From positions 10,611,638 through 10,675,637 of the forward strand of contig JBBCBC010000031.1 of assembly GCA_037126765.1 (NCBI GenBank): DNA of 64,000 bases, written 5' to 3'. This document shows positions 11,754 to 21,339 of the stretch, piece after piece. Position numbers and translations under genes: made by a program. The notes below the pieces were generated by a model that saw only the letters and a program-made list of their open reading frames with translations, was not told where the DNA came from and ran no database searches. The number at the start of each line of letters is the position of its first letter. Within the stretch, counting starts at the first letter, position 1. The DNA comes from Stenogyne calaminthoides. Its lineage: Eukaryota > Streptophyta > Magnoliopsida > Lamiales > Lamiaceae.

Positions 11754-12742
11754 GAGTGCCACTAAACACACCCCAAAATCCTCTAAACACACCCCATTTG
11801 TTAAGCACACCCCAATAGAATTTAAAAATTAACATGCATTATTAAATACACCCAATTTTTTTCCTATTATATCCTTCTTCTATCAAAATATGAAAAATAA
11901 CACTTTTCTACCTTTCTTTTTCTCATGAACATTTCTCTCCTAAAAAAATCATTTGATTCTTTTGTATTCATTATTTTTTTATGAAAACATTCTTAAAATT
12001 TTATATAAGATCATAAATATATTACAAAAAAGTCAACTAAATTATTTTAAACATAAATAAATTCAAAAAACTTAATCAGAAAAAAAAAACTTCAAAATCA
12101 TAAAAAAGCTAAATACAAAATAAAAACATTAAAAACTAAACTAAATTTTAAAAAAATATTTAATTTAAAAAAACTGAAAAAAATAAATGAAATCTGTAAA
12201 ATATTTATAAAAAAAATCTAAAAACAATTAAAACTAAATAAAATCTGAAAAAAGCATTTTAATTAAATTAATTTTGAAGAATTATTTTATTTTTTAATAT
12301 TTTATTTAGTTTTACTTGGTTTTTTATTTTTTCTTAATTTACTTATTTTGAAGATTTAATAATATTTTATAAAATTTAATTTAATTTTTTTTTCAGATTT
12401 TTTTTCAATTTTTGCTTATTTGATTTTTTTTATTTAGTTCATTTTAAAGATATATTTACTGCTTTATTATTTTTATATTTTAATTTATTTCTTTCAAAAA
12501 TTTTTAAATTATTTTTCCATGTATAATAATTTTTAAAATTTAAACTTACAAAAATTAAAGATTCAATTTCAAAGTGAAAAAAAACTTAGAGTTCTAAAAT
12601 CAAAATAAATAAAACTTAAAAGAAAGATAAAATAGTATCCCATATTTATGTAGGGTAACTTAGTCATTTTATATATATCTATTTTTGTTTTAAAAATTAT
12701 GGGGTGTGTTTAGAGGATTTTGGGGTGTGTTTAGTGGCACTC
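11754..12742. mobile_element. Mutator-like MITE (989 bp), perfect 9-bp target duplication, unit 1
   Basis: The ends are GAGTGCCACTAAACACACCC... and its reverse complement, with inverted repeats of more than 40 bp that hold a doubled AAACACACCCC motif. The element is flanked on both sides by TAATATCAG (11745-11753 and 12743-12751). A 9-bp duplication is the mark of Mutator-superfamily transposition. The interior is extremely AT-rich, with no coding sequence. It lies about 250 bp upstream of the minus-strand DEFL start. Confidence 0.9.
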
Positions 12743-12751
12743 TAATATCAG

Positions 12752-14280
12752 CGCGGTGCTAATTTTTGGGTGGCTTACTTAATGTTGTAATGCAAATTTG
12801 AAATTAAAAAATATATATATACTCCCACGATTCTAATTTCTATACATATACACACACTAATAATACAAATAAGTCTCTGATGAAACTTGTTAATGGTATG
12901 AAATTTAAACCTTACACTTATAAATTGATACGTACTCTTATAAATTTGTACCTCATAGCATTTAATGTTATGATCTCAGTTTATAAGTGTAATGGTATCA
13001 ATTGATAAATGTAGTAGTATTAGTTTTTAAGTATAATGGTATAAATTTTTATACTGCTCCTAATCTAAAAAGGACCAAATCTTCTAAATCTACTAGATAT
13101 CTATGAATTAAAACTGGGACAGTATCTCTTGCAAAGCTTCTTTTCTCGCAAGGCAGACTCATTGGGCCTGACCCTCGTTCGCATCAGATTATCAGAACTT
13201 GGATACGCGAGTAGAAGATGTCTTTTTGTTAAATAAAAAATTTGTATAAACTTGATTCACAAATTTTCTTGTTAAGTCTCATATGCACCTGGTGGATGAA
13301 TTTTAAATATGTGCACTCCCCACGTTTCAGTTAAACTTAATGTCCTTGTTTTATTTCTCTTTTTCAGTCAGATATAGTATCACATTTTAGTTATATTAGC
13401 TTAATTGTACATTTCTATTGAAGTTGATATCACGTTTCAGTTAAATTGATGTCATGTTTAACCATTATACCCAGTTGCACGGTGCAACTAGTGCAAAAGC
13501 AACGGGCTCTTTAATTTTTTATTTGTAATACATATTCAAATAATCACTCAACGAGATGAATTTAACGTGTATTTAATCGGATAGTGTAGATAGATAGTAA
13601 TTTTTTTTTTGTTTAAATGATAATTATTAACCAAAAAGTATTATAATCACCCTAGTTTCAACCTTCACATAAAGTTGATTGTATATTATTGTACTTATTT
13701 ATAAAATTTATTGATGGAGATGAGATCGCGATGAAGATCTTGATTTATTATAATCAAGATTTGATTAGGAAATTAGTTAATAATGTAATTATTTTACTTA
13801 TTAGCATTTATTATATTGCCGTAATTAGTGTTAGGGTTTTCTTATTTAAGAGTCAGTCATGCAACCAAATTGAATATGAATTAAAGATATCGAGAGAGTT
13901 TCTCGGTTATTCCTTTTTGCCGGTATTTCTATGGGAATCAACGGAGATTGAGAAGATTGTTTGTTATTGTTCATGCTTCTCCCTGCATCATTTATTCATT
14001 TATAATACTAATAGCTCTAATAATTATGGAATATAAAATTTCCAACAGAAGAATTTATCATATCCACCCAGAAACAAGCATCACTCACTACAAAGAAAAT
14101 TAATTAAATACAGTTTTTTAACATTCAATCTGGTCGATTTTTTTTAATTCATCAATCAATTATGAATATTTCCTATACACACAGTCACTCACTCTAAAAC
14201 AGCAAACAAGTGCAACAACCATGTAGAATTTTTTTTTTTAATTTTTTAAAATTTATATACACTATGTTTATAGTATAAAG
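12752..14280. other. AT-rich region, no gene seen
   Basis: It contains scattered TTATAAGTGTAATGGTATCA-type motifs (12880-13060), also seen near 61920-62080. It also contains a stretch at 13690-14036 with LTR-like character (TTAGGGTTTTCTTATTTAAGAG...) that could be a solo LTR fragment. The sequence ATTTCCAACAGAAGAATTTA near 14038 also occurs near 9137. The open frame across 13689-14036 has no recognisable protein features. Unit 2 has the same region and unit 3 lacks it. Confidence 0.4.
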
Positions 14281-14955
14281 ATTTTCGCCCGCCTGAAGTA
14301 ATATTCTAGATGTTTACTTCAAGATCTGCTATGACCTCAAATTCTGCTACTCGATAATCGGACAGACACGGTTGTCGGACGCTGTTTACGTCCGCTCATA
14401 ACTTTGACCGTCGTCCCATTTTTCTCCACACATTTTCTCATGGGAGATAATAGCCTCATTGCCAATCCAGATGGCGAAAATGATCGCCTCAATTTAGTTG
14501 CATTCGTCGATTGCTTGACTAGCAAGCAATCGGGTTCCGGTCTTTTGATCTTCACATGCAGCTTTGAGGAAAGGGTGGCTGGGGGGGATTTGACCAAGAT
14601 CTTGTGTGAAATTGCTCGATTTTTCGGAGGCGAAGATTGGAACAGAGGATTGGGAAACAGGACAGTTTTTTTAGCCCATGGTCTGTTTCTTGGAGAAACT
14701 CTGTCAGCACTGAATTTTCCGCGGTTTTGTCTCGGTCGCTCTTTTGGCGCGTTGAGCGTCCTGTTGTGACAATCGACGCGTGGTTTGTTTCTCTCTTGAG
14801 TGAAGTTCGGAGTTTTGTGTCATCGTCTTCTTTCTTGGAGGGGTTGTGGGAGTGTGTTTCTTCAACACTGCGTCGACTATGTTTCGACTCGTTTGCACGA
14901 TTTCATACATCGTCTCTCCTAAGAGCAGGACGGCAACGACATACGCCTCCATGAA
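14281..14955. other. GC-richer, gene-like fragment, unrecognised
   Basis: Both strands have short open frames here and the base composition differs from the surroundings. The counterpart in unit 2 (34205-34880) lacks about 26 bp near 14560, which changes the plus-strand frame. I cannot assign a product. A captured or decayed gene fragment is the likeliest reading. Confidence 0.35.
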
Positions 14956-16082
14956 TTAGACGGTCAATTCCACATTAGTGTTTCATCTATCAAAATAAGC
15001 TTTGTTATTTTTATATACACTTTCAGTCCGATCGATTTTCATGAATTAAAAATAGTTACATAACTTTAAATTTATGACATTTTGGCACGAGGCCAGCTCT
15101 AGGGGTGAAATATTCAGTCGTCAACCAGACATTTCACCTTTTACCGTTAATTACGGGGTAAAAATGTCAAAAACTTAGAAGTTACTTGACTGTTTCAATT
15201 AGTGAAAATTGAAAGATCTAAATCTTATTTTTTTTGTTGCTCAAAATTCATATATGAATATCCTTGTTTAGTTTTCTCATATCATAAATGGCAAAAAAAA
15301 TAACTTTAACCTCACAAACAAATTTCTTAAAAACCTAAATCACATCTCATGTCACTAATATTTACATATAGAAATATCTACTTTTTGTCTCATTCTCTAG
15401 AAATGATCAAATCACCTCCAACAAAAAGTAATTTTACTCTTATTAATACTAATAAACAACTCTCTCATTATAATTAAATGTCATTTTAGCTTGAGCAATC
15501 GAAAAATACTGACGGAGGGAGTATTATTTTTCTAAAGAATTATTAATGACCTTGTTATAAAAGGTAATGATTAATAGAACAGAAGATCTTAACGAATTTA
15601 GACAAGTATGAAATGGTTTTTAGTAGGAATTTAACCTGCATTTGCTGGCAATTTCCCAGGAGGAGATCTTTGCCCATTTGCGTTTTTTTAATCCTTCAAA
15701 ACCAATATAATTACAAGTTAACTAACATATGGACTCTGCTATACATTGTCATCTCTACATAGCGATCAAACAAGAAAATTTTTAGAAAAATCCAGAATCG
15801 TTCTGCAATTTTGTCTGTTTGTCCAATTTTAGTTCTATATGTTTTTTTACTTTCTTAATTTTGGTCTTTTTAGTCCTGTATTCCATTTTTCAATTTCGGT
15901 CATTTTTCTGTGTCCAATTTTAGTCCGATATATTTATACTTTTTTCCAATTTTAATCTGATTGGACCAAAACTGGCATTAAAATAACCAAAATTGAAAAC
16001 GTAACAATGTACAAATTAAAATTGCCGCCTAAGTGACAGGACGATCCTTGATATTATCTCGAGAGAGAAAGTTGAAGAATAC
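14956..16082. other. AT-rich spacer, no gene seen
   Basis: No supported coding region. A run at 15815-16000 repeats CCAATTTTAGTCCNATAT-type motifs in both orientations, which suggests a small decayed fold-back element. Confidence 0.45.
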
Positions 16083-16288
16083 CTGAAAGAATCCTCTTTA
16101 CGACGAACATCGGTTCGGAAATTGGCCATCCTCCCACCTCCCACTGTGCGTTGAAGCTCCTGCAATCTAGCAACACACATGTCTACCTTCTTAACCGTGT
16201 CTCTCAGAAGGGTGGGGCTGAGAGGCGGCGCCGCCGCCACCATCGCCGCCCTTTCCCTCAGGCGACTTCTGGGGCTTTTTGCTACCAT
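16083..16288 (-). CDS. First exon of a small conserved plant gene of unknown function (unit 1 copy, partial)
   Basis: The frame starts MVAKSPRSRLRERAAMVAA and continues with SPTLLRDTVKKVDMCVARLQ, then a basic FRTDVRRKEDSFR segment that stops at a TTTCAG|GTATTC donor (exon 16288-16083, 68 codons plus two bases). The central motif resembles a small plant-specific protein family I recall with a pattern like LLRxTVKKVDxCxARLQELQ. That is memory, not a search. No following exon could be found downstream on this strand, so the gene may be truncated. The unit 2 copy at 36204-35999 has the same protein sequence; unit 3 lost this block. Confidence 0.5.
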
Positions 16289-16670
16289 TTTTATCTATTT
16301 TTTTGGCTCTCTCTCAAGGTAAGAAAAAAAAGAGATGAGAATTAGAAGGCAACGGATGCTAAGATAGTTGTTGATATAACGGTCGAATTCGTTGACAAAA
16401 TAAAGCAATAGAAACGGCTACTCTTTTATAATACTATAATTTATTCATGCAATACTTTTTGATCATGGGGGGATCCGTACCGTAATTTTCATTTATTTTA
16501 ATTCCTTCTATTTCATGATTATGTCTTGATTTGTTTCGACGCACACGTTGCATGTGTTTTTAATTTGATTCTATGTAAAAAAGATTATGCAAACGTACAA
16601 ATCTGTATGTTTGAGATTAATATAAAGGAATTGATTTTACAACATTTCTATAATTTTATTGGAAAATTTT

Positions 16671-18395
16671 AAGGAGATACAAGTTTTTCATAGAAATATC
16701 AATTAGATACAAACATACCACCCTATTTTAATTTGATACAAAATGAAAAATAAAGTACCCTTTATACCCTTACTCTTATATCACATAAGTTATGTGTACC
16801 TTTAATAATAAAAAAATAAAAGCAGTCAAGCCAGCGGGATTTACTCTTATATTTGTACTATTAATTAAAAAAAACCACCGGCACAAATGAATTAATACTC
16901 CCAAATTAAAAAATTTGAGTTGGTATCTTTGTGAAAACTTGCTCATCATCGAAAAAAGGGTTTTTTTTTTTTACAGACATACACTTTAATAATATAAGTC
17001 ACACACTTTAGTAATATAAGTCACACACTTCAGTTATCACTACGACACTCTTTGCTATAATATAAGTCACACCCTTCATTTTTATGAGTAATACTCTTTA
17101 TAGTAAAAAGTCACATATTTTACAGTAAAAAGTCACACACACATTAGTAATATAAGTCACACTCCTTAACCGGGTTTTCTAGTTTTTCACACTATACTTT
17201 ACCAAAAAAATTCCTATCTCTCTCAAGCGCTCTGCACTCTCTCTCTCTACTCCACCCCCAGGTTTCTACGAAATCGGCATAGAAACCGGCGTTTGAGACG
17301 ATGCAGGGTTTCCACGGCGGCGGAAGCGAAGACCGGACGCCTAGATACCGTGGGCGTGCGGCGGCGGGACAGGGAGGTGCGCCGGAGGAGGAAGCGGGAT
17401 TGAGGCCGGAGAAGGAGGGGATTTTGTTGAGAGAGAGTGAGGGAGGAAGAAGAAGTCATGGCGGAGGTGGCAGATCTATGTCGGTGAAGATGCGGAGGCG
17501 TTGTATGTGGCGAATCTGTGGATCTGTTCAGATCCGCCGCCAGGGGTGCACGGATGCGGCGATTTTGAAGGTGATGGCGGTGGGTTTTGCAGGGTGGTGG
17601 TGGAGGCGGCAGGTTTGGTGGTGGTGGTGGTTTTTGCAGCGTTTGTAGAAGGCAGATAGAAGAAGGGGGTGGTTTGGGTAGTGGTGGATTTTGAATGATT
17701 TTTGTTTCAAATTTTGTATAGAAGAAGGGGAGATTTGGGTGGTGCTGGGGGTGGTTGTGGTGGATTTGTTGGCGTGCGGATCCGCCGGGACGAATGCAGA
17801 AGGTGGAGTCAGGATTTTATTTTTATTTTTAATTGTGCTAATATTTGTTACGTGTGTGCAAATATTTTTTTCTTCATTTGTGCAAATTTACTTTTCTCTA
17901 TTTCTGTAATTAGTAAAATGTTCTGCATTTGTGCAAATATATTTTGCATTGGGATTGAATTTATTGTGTTTATGCAAAAAATAAATAATAAGACAAAATA
18001 AAAAATTTATGAATATTTTTAGGCCCCCTGAAGGGCAATGTTTTACAAATGGTTGCATTTTAAAATTTTGTAAAATTTATTTTAAAATAGAGTAAAATTG
18101 AAATTATGCAAAAAATTATATTGTGTTGTGCAAAATGAAAATAAATATTAAAATGGAGTAAAATTTGATTTTTTTTCTAATGAAATTTAAAGTTTTAAAA
18201 AAAATATTTTAAAATGATGTAAAATTGAAATTGTGCAAAAATAAGAATAGCGCACGAAAAAAAAAGGTTGGTTGAATAATAAAGGGTATTGAAGTCATTT
18301 TACGCCCCATTTTGTATCTATTTGAAAGAAATGATTTTCATTGTATTAGATTATAATAAACCACTCTACTTTATATCTATTTGAAACTCCCCCTA
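16671..18395. mobile_element. Putative Mutator-like element with captured gene-like sequence, unit 1
   Basis: The ends show loose inverted similarity (GGAGATACAAG...TTAGATACAAA on the left; GGAGTTTCAAATAGATAYAAA on the reverse of the right), followed inward on both sides by a TACCCTTTAT motif. Inside are a tandem AATATAAGTCACAC repeat (16975-17165), a GC-rich centre (17240-17800), and repeated TGTGCAAATAT motifs. A minus-strand frame near 17459 starts MTSSSSLTLSQQNPLLLRP and reads like an organellar transit peptide. This suggests a captured first exon, but the copies differ in frame. Confidence 0.5.
16975..17165. repeat. Degenerate tandem repeat, AATATAAGTCACAC units
   Basis: Seven or so imperfect copies of a ~20-bp unit (CTTTAGTAATATAAGTCACACA and variants, some with TAGTAAAAAGTCACA). 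Also present at 36895-37075 and 50375-50555. Confidence 0.8.
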
Positions 18396-19057
18396 ATTTT
18401 AGTCTTATGATATTAGGGTCTGATATTATTATTATACAAGCATTTATATGAAATATTTCATGGATTTTTAATTCATGTAGATAAGGAAGCGGATGAAATA
18501 GAAGGAGTGTTTTTTTGTCTATACAGTGACACCCCCTTTCTACATACATTAACACAGTGTTGTTCATGCAGTATCACAATTTTTAGTATCTTACATGTGT
18601 TATTATAAGGACAAGTATGTGTTACTTTTTTTTATATTAACACAAATTTTGAAGTGAGTTTTCATAGACAACTTGCACAGAAACTACACACTGATACAAC
18701 ATAACAACACTACATTCACAAAACTATAAACATAACCAAAAAATCAAAATTCCAAATGATACAATAGCTGAAATGGGGAAAAAACAAAAGAATCGTCTCA
18801 CTGGATAAAGCTGTGACGTCCACTCAAAAATTGATGAGTTTGCAGTTTGATGAACTCAATGAAACGCCAATGCCAGAGACGAGAGCATATATTGGCTCCA
18901 AGAACCCCATAATCTCTCTTTCTTCACACGAGAGAAGTAAGCACGTAAACCCAGACGCAATAGTCCCTTGGTACTGCCTGTATAATCGCCAGAGTACAGA
19001 TTTACAAAGCCATTCTGGAACAGATTGATGACGATTGAATGTACCAAAATACCCTCA
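18396..19057. other. 3' flank of the synergin fragment, unit 1
   Basis: No gene is seen. About 18640-19000 has no counterpart in unit 3, which carries different sequence there (52060-52860). Similarity resumes at TGATTTACAAAGCCATTCTG. Confidence 0.5.
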
Positions 19058-20032
19058 TCAGCCGAAGTTTAACTGTGGTAAATTTGGAGGGTCACTGCTT
19101 ATCAAGTTTGCCCAAAGGTTTGCAAGTGTGATGAAGCACTGCACGTTTCCCCACGTTATCATCTTTAGGTCTGGCAGATATATGAAAGGAGATATTCATA
19201 AGCAGAACATCATTACAGTTTTCCAAGGGACAAAAATATGTCCTAATACAATATTTTTTTGGATAATTAGCCTCTAAAAGTTAACATTTTTCCAATTTTA
19301 CTCCCCTTCTTTCACTCGCAATCAAATTTGCTCCTGGAGGTACACTTCTGTTCTCACATTTGGTCCCACTGTTAGTTGACCGTCTGTGACGAAATCAACT
19401 ATTTAGGGGTGTTAAATTTAAAAGTTTATTACTTAAATGTATTTATCAAAGAAATCATTTTTTTTATTTATTACATTTAACACCCAAAATAATTGACTAT
19501 GTCAGTCAACTAACGGTGGGACCAAATGTTGGAGTAAAAGTGTACTTTCCAGGACCAAATTTGGTGGTGAGTGAATCAGGGGGACCAAAACTGGAAAAAT
19601 ATAAAGATTAGGGACAAAATGATATTAACCCTACATCAGGCAACAAAATACAGCGGCGAGTTCAGGGAACAAAGATACAAAGAACACTTAACTATGTAAG
19701 TTGAATTTGTCTACCTGGTATCACTCCTTTTGTCAGCATTGAGAGACGACATCTAGATTCTTTTTCTGTAAAAACATAATTTTGAAGTGTAACCACATCA
19801 AGACCAATGACGTGCTGGATGGACTCCAACAATGATGTATCATCTAAAGTTGTTGAAAGTGCCTTTTCAAGTCCTGAAGTTGACCATACAGCATGGCATT
19901 CCTCTAGTAAAGTATAGATGGCTGGCGAGTCTTCTGAACCTGATAAAATCCAAGGCATGAAAAGTTTGGCTGATGCTCCAAGAACCACCACTACCCTGTA
20001 GATCTCTCCAAGGGCTAAAAGAAACTTCCTCC
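19058..20032 (-). pseudogene. Exons 8-9 only of the synergin-like gene, unit 1 fragment
   Basis: Exon 8 (20032-19715, 318 bp) encodes the segment starting RKFLLALGEIYRVVVVLGAS. Exon 9 (19170-19058, 113 bp) encodes a tail with ITLANLWANLISSDPP and a TGA. Splice sites and phases match those of the complete gene (53895-52921). Exons 1-7 are absent because the duplicated unit ends inside intron 7. Differences from the complete gene include His for Asn in the EEC(H/N)AVW motif and Val for Glu after TWGN. Without a promoter or start it should be non-functional. Confidence 0.9.
19261..19632. mobile_element. Long-TIR MITE in the intron between synergin exons 8 and 9, unit 1
   Basis: About 370 bp, with inverted arms of ~150 bp that read TTTTTCCA...TTTGGTCCCAC...GTTAGTTGAC...AAATCAACTATTT on one end and the reverse complement on the other. 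No coding capacity. Also at 39170-39539 and 53124-53495. Confidence 0.8.
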
Positions 20033-20204
20033 CTGTTGTCATTGTTCTGATTTTAGAGAACTGAAATGGAAAAAAATATATGGAGGGCATAAAATAAATG
20101 TGCCTCATTCATCATCTTGTTTTATTTCTACATAACTTATTGGTAAGAAAATAATAATCCGTTGTAGTCTCTTGTACACCAGTTGTACGTGCAACTCTAT
20201 ACAA

Positions 20205-20335
20205 CTAATAATTTTTAGTGAAAAGAACTAATATTGTTCAGTGAAAACAACTAAAACTGACCAACTAATACAGTTCAGTGAAAACAACTAAAATTGACCA
20301 ACTAATATTGTTCATTGAAAACAACTAATACCATT
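20205..20335. repeat. Tandem minisatellite in synergin intron 7, unit 1
   Basis: About four imperfect copies of a ~37-bp unit (AACTAATATTGTTCAGTGAA AACAACTAAA-type). Also at 40115-40245 and 54068-54195. Confidence 0.8.
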
Positions 20336-20367
20336 TAAAAATGCACTTGAGTTGCATGGTGCACCTG

Positions 20368-20499
20368 CAGGGACGGACCCAGGAATTTCGCCAAGGGGGG
20401 CCCAATTTATAACAGTGTAACTAAATGCACTTTTGAATTTTTTATATATCTTTAAAAATTATTTGAACTAAGTATCTTTATATTAACAAAGTCAAATAC

Positions 20500-20530
<31 letters not shown>

Positions 20531-20772
20531 TAAAATATGAATTATACATATTTCTTTCTTTATTTCGCTATCTCTTACTCACCTAAATGATAATAAGAAA
20601 TTTATGTGGGAAGCTTTGAAATTAATTAAAAACTCCAACTTCGTCAAATTAACAATAAATAATTAATAAAGACAAAAATTTGTATGAAACGGTTTCATAT
20701 GTGAGATAGTGTACAATCGAACACAAATAATACTTATCATTCCAAAATATTAAAACGTTAATATAAAATTTT
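20368..20772. mobile_element. hAT element truncated at the unit 1/2 junction
   Basis: It starts CAGGGACGGACCCAGGAATT after TGCACCTG (20360-20367), the 8-bp site that also follows the intact copy's right end in unit 3 (TGCACCCG, one mismatch). The element is cut at about 20770, where DEFL-intron sequence of unit 2 begins. The (TA)n tract inside it varies in length between units. Confidence 0.8.
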
Positions 20773-20869
20773 TATTTTGGTTCTATTAACTTTTATATTT
20801 TGATTTTCATTATTTAATTTACACATTTTTGATTTTTTTATCTTTGTCATGTAAGTTGCAGGATATATT

Positions 20870-21118
20870 CTAAAGAGTAATAGAAGTGCTATTTCACTTA
20901 AGCTTTTAATTTGTAAAGTTGTTATTTCTCTTTTATAAAGTGTTACTAGAAGAGTTAGTTAGAAGGGGGTTACTCTATATAAGCTCCTCCATTAGGTTAG
21001 AGTTAATTAACTTTCAGATTTACTATTCCATCTGTTCCTTTGTAACTGATTACTTCCATTGAATCAAGATTAGTCTTTCTTTACTTCTTCTTCTTTGCAA
21101 TCAGTTCTAGGTTGATAA
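20870..21118 (+). repeat. 5' LTR of copia copy 2
   Basis: Starts TCTAAAGAGTAATAGAAG and ends TTGATAA. TATATAA promoter motif at 20976-20982. Confidence 0.8.
20976..20982 (+). promoter_or_regulatory. LTR TATA box
   Basis: TATATAA in CTCTATATAAGCTCC. The same site is present in the 3' LTR and in copy 1, but copy 3 has TATACAA. Confidence 0.55.
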
Positions 21119-21339
21119 TATTGTATTAGTTTTATACTGGTAATGCCATTCGATCCTTGCTTCCGCTTCTGATATAGAGTTTTACACTCGTTTCGTTCTT
21201 TTCGATTCTGTTTTGTTTGGATTCAGAATTCGTTTGGGTTTGATTTCAACAATTCTTGTTGAAATTCGTAGATTTCTTGTGTTGAAATTCGTAGATTTCT
21301 TGTGTTCGATTTCAATCCAGTTCTTGGAGATATTTATCG

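Larger units (their letters stand above)
2357..20772. repeat. Tandem segmental duplication, unit 1
   Basis: First of three head-to-tail copies of a ~20-kb segment. It starts in the DEFL intron (TTTATTTTGGTTC at 2361), which is also the first sequence of units 2 and 3, and ends inside a hAT element at about 20770. Compared with unit 2 it lacks about 1.1 kb (the copia 3' end, the 3' LTR and DEFL exon 2) and the 532-bp hAT insertion. Elsewhere long stretches are nearly identical to unit 2. Confidence 0.93.

Noticed and set aside
13689..14036. 115-codon frame as a real membrane protein gene
   Set aside because: Its hydrophobicity comes from AT-rich codons, there are no recognisable motifs, and the start codon differs between units (ATG context at 13689 against 33634).
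20033..20108. Upstream part of the 138-codon frame (MRHIYFMPSIYFF...) as synergin coding sequence
   Set aside because: An alternative acceptor (TTTCAG) before TTCTCT would be out of phase with exon 7 and give a stop. The ACAACAG|GG acceptor restores the frame.
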